DNA of 64,000 nucleotides from Ypsolopha sequella (GCA_934047225.1 OW204000.1:10992001-11056000); one strand, 5' to 3'. Shown: positions 34,486 through 46,230, counted from the first letter of the stretch. Notes: generated from the sequence alone by a model not told the origin. Made by a program: numbers and translations.

Positions 34486-37294
34486 TATAAAAAAAATTAT
34501 GTCTTCTCGTGTTTCAAGTGAAAAAAGGCGTTAACTTATCTTCGATTGTCGTTCCTACAAATGACCATTTTAGTACTTAAGAAACGCTAAACGATTTCAA
34601 GGAAACATTGTCAACTAGCTACCTCATTTTTAGTAGGGGCACTAACTTGATTCTACTTACTCTTTTAACTTCTCGTAATCTTTCGATATCTGATTGGAAC
34701 AACGCGTAAATGGCACTTTTAATTGCTTTTCGGTGCGAAATCGCTTAACTTTAATTAACTTTCGGAGACCTTTTTAACTCGATTGTAATGTCATTAACTT
34801 TAGGACAGTATCGTGGACTTTTGTAAATTACCTGCTGATTTGATCAAGTTTTATTTATAAGGGAACAACTTCTCAACGTCTTTTTACTTTTTTAAGACGC
34901 TAATTGTTGCATCTTTTTTTCGGGAAAATCTGTGTAGTTCACCATTTCTTCAGTCAGGACTGTACTCAGAATTATGAATTGAACGTATATTTTAAGACTG
35001 CTTTCGATGGGGTTCCGGTAAAAAAACCTCAAATTTTTCAACTACCACCTCCCTGAAACAGACAATAGCAAGAAGAAGACAAGAAAAAAACTCAAGTGGA
35101 AAGCTGAAAATCTTTTCACTGAACGAAGAAATTATTGTTGTTTTGCAAGAGAGACAAAATGCAGCCTTCTTATTATGCCATTGTTCGGTGTTATGAGCTT
35201 TATTCATTATTAGGGTTCCGTAGTACCTAATTTTGCGCTGTCTTTCTTCTCGTCTTGCCTTGTCTTGAATACGTCTTGAAGGTTTCTTTTGGTTGGGATG
35301 AGATTGGTTAAAACGCCTGCGGGTTGAAAGAGTTTAGATGATGCCTTTCTGATGTGAAAAACTCGAAAAAAGTTAATACTTGCGATTGTCGGCGCTTGTG
35401 AAACATCATCGTGGTTGAAAAATATACACTTTTACTGTTTCAAAAATGATAAAAGTATATATAGGTAATACAAATAGTTTCGCCTTATTTTTAGTAGATT
35501 TAGTTTAGTAGATAGAAATGTAGTTATTATCACATAAACATCGTTTATTTGAAACAATTTTCTTTTAATTAACATAGGCAAGAGACCGGTGTCAAAAATA
35601 ATATCGAAATTATAGTTTGAAATATCAAAATTCGTGTTTGATTCTATGAAGAGCTAACAAGAATATATGCTAAACATTTAAAAAATTTGCTGGCAACATT
35701 AAAAAAGAACTTATTGGAAAATATCTAAGTTAGCGTTAAACCAAGTACCACATAGTTTAAACACGCAGAAAAGACCCTTCAAACCGTTAAAGACTACATG
35801 CCTTGATTTTCAGCTCCCCTTGGCTCAGCATGAAAGCTTATTAATTTAGGACCGCGACAGGCATGAATACTCTTGAATGGGACAAGAAAATGTTCTCCTA
35901 TTGTTGCCCTATTGAAGCCAGCCAAAACAGTTTTGTTCTAAAGTAGCCTCGAAATGTACCATCCACATCAAAAGTGCGGTGAGACTATTTTTGTCGAATT
36001 TGAGTTTTCTACATATTTTTTTGGAACCTCAAAACAAGATCTATTAACGTACCAAATATTTTTTTGACAATTCTATTGTTACCTCGGAAATTTAAAAACA
36101 TGAGTGCAGTAATTTAAGTTTTAAATATTAGTTTTCAATTTTTTTTTGGAAATCAGTGGAACTCTTGTTAAGAAGAAGTTTAATTTTTATCGATCTAATT
36201 TTCTGTATGCAACAGTAACATTTGACTGAATAATTTCTGAAGCATGGTGTTTATAAACTTTATATTAGAGAAACTTCTCTAACAGCTGGTAGTGGGGCTC
36301 GATGGGAGTAGTACCCAGTCGTGTATTCAAAAGATCTATGCTCCGGCTAAATACAAAATCCACAAAAAAGACATGATGATTTTATGATGTAGAAAAACTT
36401 TACTTCATTTAGGATATTAGTACGATTTTTATTGATAGCTTGGGGGTTTTTAGGTAACTTAGGTAATGAACTTATAATAACAATAAAAATGATAGCATTC
36501 AGGCAAGGGTCACCAATACTTTTGCTCTTAGATTTTTGAACAGTATACCTGATCACGGTTATATTTTGCATCGCCTTAGAATCTGCGCTCTTTTCTTCCG
36601 AAGCGTTCTTGTTATGCAGTGCATTATTGTTGTTTCTTCTGTAATTTACATCAAAAAGGATAGGTAAAACAGTTTTACTCGTTTTCCGGATATTTCCTTC
36701 GATACTTTTCACACAGCGTTTTTATTATAGGGTGATTTCAGTAAATCCAAACCACTTCATTAAACCTAACGTATCGCCTACTTTCCACGAAAAACGGCGG
36801 ATAACTCTCTCTTAGTATAATTTAAAGCCATTAAAGACATCTGCAGTCCCCATCAATGAGTTATTCCCAGTCCCACCATGATAATTACACCAATAGACTG
36901 ATGCAAAATCACCTTTATTACTGTTTAATAAAGTTCAACCAATTGTTTTAAGTTTGATAGTCGATTTGTACTTAGAATGCGTAACGTCCCTCAAATGCCC
37001 TTTTTTTGTGTTTCTTCGTGCGGGGGTGACTTTTTCGAGCAAGGGGTGAGCGCGTGGGGCGGTTTTCGTGGGTTCTTCCTGTTTTCTTCAAACTTTCAAG
37101 TGTTTATCATCCGTTTCTTAGGGTTCCTTCAAAAAACAGAAACCTTTAAAGCGAAGTTTCGATGTATTTTTGTCCGTCTGTTGGTCTGTCTGATCATGAC
37201 ATATCTCAAGAACGGTTTAGTCTATAGAGATATAATGTGGTATGTAGTTAACGATAGGAATTTAACGCTGTCTAATTTTGATAGTGTTTTGATA
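34486..37294. other. Long repeat-poor non-coding tract
   Basis: 2.8 kb holds only one recognisable scrap, TTAGGGTTCCGTAGTACC near 35211. The 34540-34830 part has several TTAATT words and looks single-copy. Open frames up to 121 codons (minus strand 36347-36712) match no family I know. TTAGGGTTCCTTCAAAAAAC near 37117 is a further GGTTCCGTA-type scrap. Confidence 0.35.
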
Positions 37295-37358
37295 TAAGGT
37301 CTTTACATATGAAATTGCCGTTTTCTACAGAGAATTTGAAGGAAACTCAATTTTCATT
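37295..37358 (-). mobile_element. Family E end fragment
   Basis: AAGGTCTTTACATATGAAATTG and AGAATTTGAAGGAAACTCAA match the right end of 5012-5425 in reverse. Downstream, GTAGTTTCGGAGATTTGCGC near 37550 is LINE-like wording. Confidence 0.55.
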
Positions 37359-37760
37359 ACGTCTATAAGCCTTCATTGCAGGAATTATTGTTTGCTTTGT
37401 AACTTCAAACTTCTAACAGGAGAAAAGAAAATTCCAAAAATTTGAAAATGCCGATACTTTTTTTTAGACTCTCGATTTTAATTATACAAAGCCTATATTC
37501 TAATCCAAATAAAATTCTGTCCACCTTTGAAAACTAAATGAAAATCTATTCAGTAGTTTCGGAGATTTGCGCGAACAAACAAACATACAGACAGAAAAGA
37601 ATTCTAAAAATCTCTGATTTGTGTTCTATCACTCTTTTTAGTCACTCCGTTTCTATTTTTATTACTTTTATTCAATGTACAGACACACTGAGTTCTACTC
37701 TTTTATTATATATATTGAAAAATATATATATTGCCTTTATCAGCTTGTTTTTTCGTTTTT

Positions 37761-37963
37761 TATATATAATTATATAGGTAAATACACATAAAAGAAACAC
37801 AACTATTGCAGAATAACATAATATAGTCCAAGATATATTTCGGGCCCCACTGGGCCAACTGATGCCGGGCCCAGTGGGGCCCGAAATGTATCTTGGACTA
37901 TATTATGTTATTCTGCAATAGTTGTGTTTCTTTTATGTGTATTTACCTATATAATTATATATA
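37761..37963. mobile_element. Near-perfect palindrome with GC-rich core (family D)
   Basis: The arms 37761-37856 and 37868-37963 are 96 bp each with one mismatch that I can find. The spacer is AACTGATGCCG. The outer arm is AT-rich, while the inner 16 bp is CGGGCCCCACTGGGCC. Core variants occur at 27270, 29020 and 53560. Such high arm identity suggests recent origin or gene conversion. Confidence 0.85.
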
Positions 37964-38669
37964 TTGATTATTCAAAACCTATGCATACTAGAGATTTTAA
38001 ATTTACAGTTTGTTACATGCCAGGAATAGTGAGAAATAACTAAAAATATGTAAAGAAATGCTATTAAAATATCTTATTTACATAAATACGGACAATAAAA
38101 CTATTTTTCAATATAAACTTCTCTATAAAAATAGTATGGTAAGTAATATGTACATTGTACATACTTTAGCAAAGAGTATTTAGTTTTGGTAAAAGATAGG
38201 ATTAAGCCGCTGTCATGTATCGGAGTTTATAGCAGCCATGTTCTTGACTCATATACCACATTTTATGAAAACTCTGCGATCGTTTCGAGCTCATTATCAT
38301 ATGTAGCTATGCGTGAAGGCGAGGAAATGGTGTCCTTATACAACTTATAGCCACACAGACTGCTGTAATGTGACTTAAATAACACAAGTGGATTTTAACG
38401 ACTTTTTACTTGTAGAGAGTTGCAGGTTTACTGACATTGTTGATAGATGTTTTTCTGATTACGTGAAAAACGTGATTTGTCCTATTTATATGCTTCGTGT
38501 CATCATCATCATGATTTTCAAGTTTTCCGTATATTAGAGTGTACGGTCACCCGCATACCAAATTACCCAGGTGCAGTTCTTAAAACTCATTACTTAAGGG
38601 TAATTTAAGCAAACATTGGTAGCTTGAGCTTCAGGCAAAAATAATTTTTGTATGTTTTCATCTTTTCTG
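37964..38669. other. AT-rich non-coding DNA, nothing recognised
   Basis: No gene or repeat family match was seen. Confidence 0.5.
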
Positions 38670-38762
38670 TGGCCAAGTGGCAGAGTTTCAATTCCTGCTG
38701 TGTTCAGTCTGCGTTCTTCGGAAGGCATATTAAGGCGCCTCTTCCCAGTGTCATCCTAAAAT
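38670..38762 (+). mobile_element. Degraded tRNA-derived SINE
   Basis: CTGTGGCCAAGTGGCAGAG then TTTCAATTCCTGC looks like a tRNA head with an internal deletion. TTCTTCGGAAGGCATATTAA follows, as in the copy at 54640-54760. Confidence 0.45.
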
Positions 38763-38870
38763 GACTCTATTGATAAAGTTACTTCTCTTAAACGGTATCT
38801 TTAAAAAATATGAAAAAAAGATATGTTTTTAGTTAAACTATAATAAACAATTTTTTATATACATATATAT

Positions 38871-39015
38871 CAGCGAGTCTACCGCGAGCAAATGTTTTAC
38901 CTTTTTTTTACGAAAAGAACACCTGACGTATCGTAAAAAAAGGTTAAATATTTGATCGCGGCTGACCCGTTTATAAATAAAAGAACGTTAAAATATTTGA
39001 TCGCGGTAGACCAGA
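38871..39015. mobile_element. MITE with GTCTACCGCG ends
   Basis: GAGTCTACCGCGAGCAAATG on the left is mirrored by AATATTTGATCGCGGTAGAC on the right. A second right-end-like copy, ATATTTGATCGCGGCTGACC, lies inside, so the right end appears duplicated. Confidence 0.6.
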
Positions 39016-39285
39016 CCCATTTATGTATATTATAATGTGTATGAAACGCGGAAACGCGAGAGTTTAAGGTTATATATATGTATAATAAACAAATTAATTT
39101 AGCGAAATTATTCTTGCATATAAGAAATACCATGAAAATATTGTTCAAAGTCAAGCTGTTTTTAGACTAAAATAAAGTAAAATTAGTTATTTTTTTGAAA
39201 TCATGGTATTTGTATGGTTCTTGCACTAAAAAACAAGTAAAATATTGCTTAGAAACATTGTTTATGGAATATTTTTCTGTCCATC

Positions 39286-39452
39286 GCGTCCATGTGAAAA
39301 GTATTATTTTCTCCTATTTTATGCTATCCGTAGACCCAGCGAAGTTGTAAGACAGTGCGCGCTGATATGAACGTTATTTCAATATAGTTTCTGTCAATAT
39401 TTGTACCGACAAAGGTCGACTCAAGGTCATTGGCGGCTATCTGCCCCTTAAG
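39286..39452 (+). mobile_element. Family B 3' fragment
   Basis: CATGTGAAAAGTATTATTTT and ATGAACGTTATTTCAATATA match the last third of the copy at 17075. It ends in a decayed CTGCCCCTTAA. It lies 1.5 kb left of the big palindrome. Confidence 0.6.
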
Positions 39453-39632
39453 CTGTTGGTCCATTTGTTCCTGAAGTACGGTGATAGGGCTAACCACCCA
39501 TCACGTTTGGATCGTACAATAATCGTCGGTGAATAGCGGGCATACCAAGTGAGGACTGTGACTTGCGTTCTACAGTTCACACTTGGGAACACCTTTGACA
39601 TCTCTCCGGGTATTCATGTCGTGACGTTAGTA
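39453..39632 (+). mobile_element. SINE-1 copy, 5'-truncated
   Basis: GTACGGTGATAGGGCTAACC, ACTGTGACTTGCGTTCTACA and ATTCATGTCGTGACG give the 3' half of SINE-1 in plus orientation, directly abutting the family B fragment. Confidence 0.7.
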
Positions 39633-40031
39633 GGTATTTCTTATTTTTTCCACTCACTAAAATTTACAGCAAAACGTAATAGTTAGTTTTTTTTATATAA
39701 CATCATGTCAGCATCCAGCAAAAACATTGGCAAGTTTAATCAAAACGTTGGTCCTGATTAAAGTTACCCTCGTGTCCATAAAAACATTATCGTCCGCGTC
39801 CCTAGGACATAAAAAACATAAAGAACAAATACAATGGGACAGTGCCCGTAGAGATGCAACTGATATTGGCAGTTAGCGAAAAGTGTTGCTGCGTATTGGC
39901 TCACCGAGTATTAATTTATTCTGAGGTATTGGATTTTTGATACGGACACTATGGGTTATGTGTTTTTTAATAACATATTATTTTGTAAACATTCTTGTGT
40001 AGTGAAAATATAAAATTTTTGATACCTGGCT

Positions 40032-40447
40032 GGACCTTACATTGGCGTTTTGTATGAAGAATTTGAAGGAAACTAAATTTTCAGCACTAATATTTTTGCA
40101 TTTTTTTAGGAATGAAAAATTTAAATTTTGTGATTTATTTTGTGTATGAATGAGACAACATAAAGCTAACAGCAACATTAATTTAGTTTTTAAAAGTGTC
40201 CGCTGTAAAAAAATATTACAAATCTTATTACTTATCATGGAAACGGATGGCATTTAGGACGATCTGTTTTTGAACATTGAATTTTAGTTATCAAACTGAA
40301 AATAACAACAAAATTTAATACGTAGATGTAAAACCTTGAAATCAACTTTCAAACAAAAAACAAATAATTGAAATAACTATTGAATTACAGAAATTATAAA
40401 CTCATGAATCTGCAAGAACATTTTTCCAATTTCATAGGTAAGAACCC
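40032..40447 (-). mobile_element. MITE family E, copy 2
   Basis: This is the reverse of 5012-5425, sharing AATTTGAAGGAAACTAAATT, GAATGAGACAACATAAAGCT and CATTTAGGACGATCTGTTTT. Its terminal repeats are more diverged than in copy 1. Confidence 0.7.
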
Positions 40448-41001
40448 AATATTTCTTTTCTTCTGCATTGAAAAGAAAGTGAATTGATTATATGAAAAAA
40501 AAAAGTTTTAACCTCCTGAATTACAATCTTAAATTTAAAAATTGTTAAATTTAGTTTATGTAATTGTTTAGTTTTTAATAATTCTTCTTTCATAAAACAG
40601 TTAAATAAATATAATTTTGGAATATGATTGTACATAAATATATGATGTCAAGTTTATAAAGGAGTTTAATTCCTAAAAATAAAAAAGCTATTAACAGAAA
40701 TATTTTCAAAAAGCTTTAAAATAATAAACGTAAAAAAAAACAAGAAACTGAGGCCTATAAGAATACCATGATCAAGGGGAAATATTTCAAAAGATTACCA
40801 CACTAACATGAGTTTGATTAGATCCGTTGACCATTCGATCACCTTTAACTGTCACTTTATAGTCAGTTTCAATTTGAATTGCATAGTGTCTGTGATCGTT
40901 ATTGCCTCTTTATTGTTCTATTACACTTTTATTTTACTTATATAAAATTTATTGAAAAAGGCGTTACCTTTGCGGAAGTCCATCATGAATTTGTGGATAT
41001 A
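40448..41001. other. AT-rich non-coding DNA, nothing recognised
   Basis: No gene or repeat was seen up to the TTAA that opens the palindrome. Confidence 0.5.
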
Positions 41002-41469
41002 TTAAGGCGCTTAATATCGCCAAATGGGTACTTTCTAAAGCCTTCTCCTCTTATATGGCTAAACCAAAAATATTGAAAAAATGTTTTATGGGTTATCAAC
41101 TCTAGGAAAACATATTATTATGCAAAATTTTTCTTTTTCGTACCACCAAAACTTCTACATGAAAAATTGTTTTAACTGGATGGTGTTTTATGGCTTGAAT
41201 TCCCTACTGCTGCTAAGCAGTTTGGTCGATTTAATTCATTTATGCTTTGATAAATAGATAAACTCGATAGCTATAAATATAACATAGGATTATTCAATCA
41301 AACAATCACGTTCAAGTGAAAAGTATTATTATCTCGTATTTCGCCTTATCAAGGACGCAGCGAGCGTCGTAACAGGCACCAAGCATTTTGCGCTGATCTG
41401 AACTGGTTTCCATCGATATTTGTACAGACAAACATCGAGCTGCTAATTTGGCGACGGTAATCGCCTTAA
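41002..41469 (+). mobile_element. TTAA-flanked MITE, family B, copy 3
   Basis: It starts TTAAGGCGCTTAATATCGCC and ends ACGGTAATCGCCTTAA. Compared with copy 1 it lacks about 15 nt around GTTATTTCAATGTCG and has a longer ATTATTATGC stretch. Both differences are shared with copy 4, so copies 3 and 4 descend from one element. Confidence 0.85.
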
Positions 41470-41891
41470 TAATTCCGCTAAACACTCTTACCATGCTATT
41501 CAAAATGCAGACTCAAGCACCGCCCGCCCTCCCGCATAAAACATGCACAAGCAAAGTAAGCAGTACAAGCACAAAATAAAGCAATTTTAAATAACAAGCA
41601 AGAAAACTTATCGACACGTGTTTCGCCTCTAAACGAGGCATCCTCGGTAGTCCGCCTGACCGCTCGACAGCAAAAAAAAAAAAAAAACTTGCTGCTGTCG
41701 ACTTGCTGTCGAGCGGTCGGGCGGACTACACATCCCGAGGATGCCTCATTTAGAGGCGAAACACGTGTCGATAACTTTTCTTTATTTTGTGCTCGTACTG
41801 CTTGCTTTGCTTGTGCATGTTTTATGCGGGAGGGCGGGCGGTGCTTGAGTCTGCATTTTGAATAGCATGGTAAGAGTGTTTAGCGGAATTA
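41470..41891. repeat. Inner inverted region between family B copies 3 and 4
   Basis: 422 bp with arms containing CTTACCATGCTATTCAAAAT, CACCGCCCGCCCTCCCGC, CGACACGTGTTTCGCCTC and CCGCTCGACAGC with their complements. The centre is a poly(A) run of about 18 next to TTGCTGCTGTCGACTTGC. This part is GC-rich compared with the flanks and has no other copy in the window. Confidence 0.75.
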
Positions 41892-42359
41892 TTAAGGCGA
41901 TTACCGTCGCCAAATTAGCAGCTCGATGTTTGTCTGTACAAATATCGATGGAAACCAGTTCAGATCAGCGCAAAATGCTTGGTGCCTGTTACGACGCTCG
42001 CTGCGTCCTTGATAAGGCGAAATACGAGATAATAATACTTTTCACTTGAACGTGATTGTTTGATTGAATAATCCTATGTTATATTTATAGCTATCGAGTT
42101 TATCTATTTATCAAAGCATAAATGAATTAAATCGACCAAACTGCTTAGCAGCAGTAGGGAATTCAAGCCATAAAACACCATCCAGTTAAAACAATTTTTC
42201 ATGTAGAAGTTTTGGTGGTACGAAAAAGAAAAATTTTGCATAATAATATGTTTTCCTAGAGTTGATAACCCATAAAACATTTTTTCAATATTTTTGGTTT
42301 AGCCATATAAGAGGAGAAGGCTTTAGAAAGTACCCATTTGGCGATATTAAGCGCCTTAG
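41892..42359 (-). mobile_element. TTAA-flanked MITE, family B, copy 4
   Basis: It is the exact mirror of copy 3, beginning TTAAGGCGATTACCGTCGCC. The right edge reads GCGCCTTAG, so the outer TTAA is changed by one base. Family R lies immediately to its right. Confidence 0.85.
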
Positions 42360-42365
42360 TTCGTC

Positions 42366-42684
42366 CTAGTTCGTCCACTGCTGGACATAAGCCTTTTCAG
42401 GACTTTGCCACTCCTGGCGGTCATCTTGGAAAAATTTCTATACTCACACACGCTGGGCAGGCGGGTTGGTGAGCGCGGTCCTGGAACCCTCGCACCAGTG
42501 ACGCCGCTGTCCGTCACCAGTCTGTTCCATATACGGCCCGGCTATTAGGGATGTGTATACCGCCATCCATCGGTCCCAGGCATGGTGGGCCTCCTCGTTT
42601 TTTGCCTGTTTACTTACTTCGAAGGGGTCTCTAAGTAAGATGGTAGTACCTCTACAGTCGAGCCCGGCATCAGCTTTACCACCT
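42366..42684 (-). mobile_element. (GGAT)n-tailed retroelement, family R, copy 3
   Basis: CTAGTTCGTCCACTGCTGGA through CCAGTCTGTTCCATATACGG to CATCAGCTTTACCACCT matches 33185-33543. The (TCCA)n tail is missing because the palindrome starts there, so the 3' end was probably removed or replaced. Confidence 0.7.
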
Positions 42685-45124
42685 ATTTTGATGATATTAT
42701 TCTTAATTTTATACAGTAGAATGTGGTATTTTGTGTCTATTTTGTTTAGAAATGTTAATATTTACTACCATCTAAAGTGATATTGCTGAACCCTGTTTTT
42801 GACCGATTTCCGAACTTCGATCCTTAACTAGGCACTGCCTACACCACGTTTTATCTCCTTAGAAAACAAATGCATACACAGATCACATATATTAAGTACA
42901 TATAGATACATTATTATGCATACGTAAGTACATCCAATTTTACTTACGACCGCCTCAATTTATAAGACGGTCGGCCAAATACAAGTAAGTAGCCTCAGGG
43001 AAAAATCTCAAAGAGAAAATGGTGTACCGTTCGCCGATATGCTTAATGCACCCCCACAGAAATTATCGATTAGAAGCTTTTTTATGCAAGAGGGAGCCCA
43101 CGAGGGGTGCCGACCCTGGGGCGAGTGGTTGAAACAAAAAACTCGGATGAAGAGTAAAATAAAAATTTAAACCATAGACTTACATTTATTTCATTGAGAA
43201 CCTAGAAATTTTAATCTTTGAAGACTTTTCTATCGTTGAAAATGAAATAAGTTTGTGTTTACGCAGTTGTATGAAAAGATGGGCATGAATAATTGTGGGC
43301 ATGGTTGTTTTGTTTTAATTTTGAAGGAGTGACACTGTATTAAAGGTGAAAATAAAAAAATTAAAATAAAATAATAAGTCATATACCATTCAATTTGGAT
43401 TTGTTATTCCTAAAAAATTGAAAAATTTAGTACTGAAAATTGAGTTTCCTTCAAATTTTCCATAGAAAACGGCAATTTCATAGTTAAACTTGCAAGAAAA
43501 TGAAACATGGCTGGTCGGTGTTGGTGTACTCATTGATATTCTATAAGTCTATATCTCTATGGTTTTAAAACAAGTAGAATTGCAATAGTCTGAAGACGTA
43601 GCGCCGAAAATCAATAGTCGATGGCGGCCGATGCAAATGGCATACTGCATTCGAGATTTGAATTTCAATGAGATGGCGGGAAATTTTTGTTTTCTTTGGC
43701 TTTCGTCCGGAATCTTGTAAGATCTCGCAATTAGGAAACTGCTTTGAGTGCACGATACTCATTAATATTTATTGGAAAGCAATAGGTTTCTTTTTAAATT
43801 GTAGGCTGGTAAAATAATGACAAAAATATTTGTTATATTATAATACTTTGTTAAACAATGCACTATTTAAAAAGAAGCTTGAGGAATAAATTGATCTCAA
43901 ATGAAATTAAAAAAAATATTTTGTAGATACAACTTGTGTCCTCAAACATTATCCATATTTTCTCCAGAAACACGAAATTAATAATCTTTATTAAAAAACA
44001 GATACATTCAAGTTGTATTTCACAATTTTCAGAAAACTGTCGACAAAACAGACCAATCAATCAAAGACATTTTCAATAAAAAGAAAGCTTCAGTAATCTC
44101 TTGTCGCGCGCATCTCGTGAAACACACTCGGCCCAATTAAGGGCCCCCCTACCAGTCTCAGCTGCGCACTTTTCTTGATCGCTCGAGCATCATCTTTAAA
44201 TTTCCGTCGTTAAGATTTAATTTTCATCAAGACGGGGGCGGGGGCGCGCGGGACGGGGCAACCTGTCGCGCCAAATATTTTCCTCCGTAGTTTTTTCCCT
44301 CCTTCGATGGCACTTACGACTCCCCTCTGTACGCATTTTTTTATCATTAAAAAGCGAGTGGGGTCGCCGAACTCGCGTTGTTGCCAACTCGCGCTGTCAT
44401 AACACTCCGGTATCATACGGAGCGATTTGGGAGAGTTTGCAACATCGCATTTTCCTTTAAAGATTTTTCTCCACTTGAACTTGAAATGAGAAGTCAGCTT
44501 GTGGGAAGTATCAACATATTTTTATACCAACTTGATTAGAACTAGACATTCTACATACTAGCCATCAGTAGTCTTGTACAGTACAAGATACATAGTTGTT
44601 AGAAATGAATGTAGTAAACTTAAAATAAAATAGGTAAAAAAACGTCATAGCCCCTTTTCAATAAAGTTACGTGTCAGCTATACCCCGACCAACAAGTACG
44701 GGGAAATGGTCAAAGTAACAACAAGTTTGAATAATATTTGTCCAAATAGCCCCTTAAATATATTTTTCTTAAAGCCTTTAGAAGGAATATACGTTCTTGT
44801 TTAATGGATTGAATCTTTTATTGTTCCCAAAAGAAATTATAACAGAATGGCAAACATATATCGAAAACCCCTCAGTCTTTATGAACAACTTTTACCACAC
44901 AATTTAAGTTTGACACTTAATAAACATTTTTTTTTACATTTTGTGTCGGTATGGCAAATATTAGACTCGTCAACGGTAGCTACCCAAGCGCGCCTAAAAA
45001 CAGCGTTGCTAACGTCAACAGACGTCAGCCAACGTCATCTCATGTCACCCACTGGTAACCATGAGAGGGTAATTTTATTTACACCTGCGTCACATTTAAC
45101 TGTGGCCAATTGTCATCGATTCAC
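42685..45124. other. Repeat-poor non-coding tract
   Basis: The only family match is a family E end at 43386-43486 (TTTCCTTCAAATTTTCCATA and AACGGCAATTTCATA). 44095-44460 is less AT-rich, including a GGGGGCGGGGGCGCGCGGG run near 44233 and the word CCAATTAAGGGC, which recurs at 61951. No supported gene. Confidence 0.35.
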
Positions 45125-45501
45125 TTAAGAGGCCAGCGAAGCAATCCTAATTCATACAAACGAAATACCAAAACAATTTGTAAATCATAGATATTCTCAA
45201 GATAGTGTGTATTTATTCCTATTGCATTACAGAATATCTAGGTTCCCAAATATATATTAAATAAAAACACTGATTCGAACATGAAATATGAGAAAAATAA
45301 GCTTTCTATGGAAATTTTAAATTGCTTATATGTTGTCTTTAAATCAGTGTCCTTTAAAAATATATATTTGGGAACCTAGATATTCTGTAATCTGTAAATC
45401 TGTAAATAAATAAACACACAATACCCTAAGAATATCTATGATTTACAAATGGTTTTGGTATTTCGTTTGTATGAACTAGACTTGCTCCACAGGCCTCTTA
45501 A
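45125..45501. mobile_element. TTAA-flanked fold-back MITE (P)
   Basis: TTAAGAGGCC at the left and GGCCTCTTAA at the right close arms of about 140 bp. The arms include CGAAATACCAAAACAATTTG, AATCATAGATATTCT and CAGAATATCTAGGTTCCCAA with complements. The loop is about 110 bp. No coding frame. Confidence 0.8.
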
Positions 45502-45706
45502 CACCACGAAGTGTAAGTATTAATTAAAAGGGATTAATGGAAGAGCAAAATAACTTCTTTATACTACGGTCGCGAGCTCCACCGAGGTGATTCAGATAAG
45601 TAAATTAATCGATCCATAAAAAGATGATATTCTTAGGAATACATAATGCAAAATTTATGCTTTCTATTGTCGGCACGTGAGGAAACATAGACAGCATCTT
45701 GATTTT

Positions 45707-45980
45707 CAACACAAATACTTGTACGATTTGTTTCACAAATTTATATATTTGTTACACACTTCCCAACCGGTTTCGGAAACTAATCCATCTTCAAGGGATA
45801 ACACACATTATTTAATATTATTCTACGGACCATAAACGACAATTGTATGTCAACAAAATGTCAGCAATGTAAATAATTTGTGTTATTCCCTGAAGATGGA
45901 TTAGTTTCCGAAACCGGTTGGGAAGTGTAAAACAAATATATAAATTTATGAAACAATTTCGTACAAGTGTTTGTATGTTG
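45707..45980. mobile_element. Fold-back element (Q)
   Basis: CACTTCCCAACCGGTTTCGG and AACTAATCCATCTTCAAGGG pair with CCCTGAAGATGGATTAGTTT and CCGAAACCGGTTGGGAAGTG. The outer arms include AACACAAATACTTGTACG. Each arm is about 115 bp. A CCTGAAGATGGAT-GAAACCGG hairpin is, in my recollection, a recurrent lepidopteran repeat. Confidence 0.75.
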
Positions 45981-46230
45981 ATACATAATACAACTTGAAT
46001 TAAATGAAATTTCACCCAAATGTGAAAACTTGTTAATGGCTTGTTAAATACCCATAAACCAATTGTTATTAAATATTAACTTAGCTGTAAGCTTTCCGAA
46101 ATAATAAAATAAAATAAAATAACAAACAAGCTTTCTAATAGACTATGCCCATTTTCAATAACCATAGGTGACGCCTAAATCGGATGCCTAAATATTGAAG
46201 CACTTTTATTTCTATTATCATATACATAAT

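Larger units (their letters stand above)
41002..42359. mobile_element. Giant 1.36-kb palindrome made of two inverted family B MITEs
   Basis: The symmetry axis of the outer arms is at 41680.5. The outer 468 bp on each side are family B in opposite orientation and appear identical base for base. Further inside, the arms still pair but carry a 21-nt and a 6-nt indel and a few substitutions. TTAA is present at the left edge and TTAG at the right. No transposase is encoded. It may be a mobile fold-back unit, a recent inverted duplication or an assembly artefact. Confidence 0.9.

Noticed and set aside
36347..36712. 121-codon minus-strand frame in repeat-poor DNA
   Set aside because: Composition is dominated by Asn, Lys and Ile as in random AT-rich sequence. 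No motif and no nearby splice or promoter support. A conservation test would settle it.
41312..42049. Identical 63-codon frames at 41312-41503 (minus) and 41858-42049 (plus)
   Set aside because: They are identical only because the DNA is a palindrome of one MITE. The product resembles nothing and is not kept in copies 1 and 2.
44226..44255. GGGGGCGGGGGCGCGCGGG run as a CpG-island promoter
   Set aside because: The GC-rich part is under 40 bp, with no adjoining exon-like sequence.
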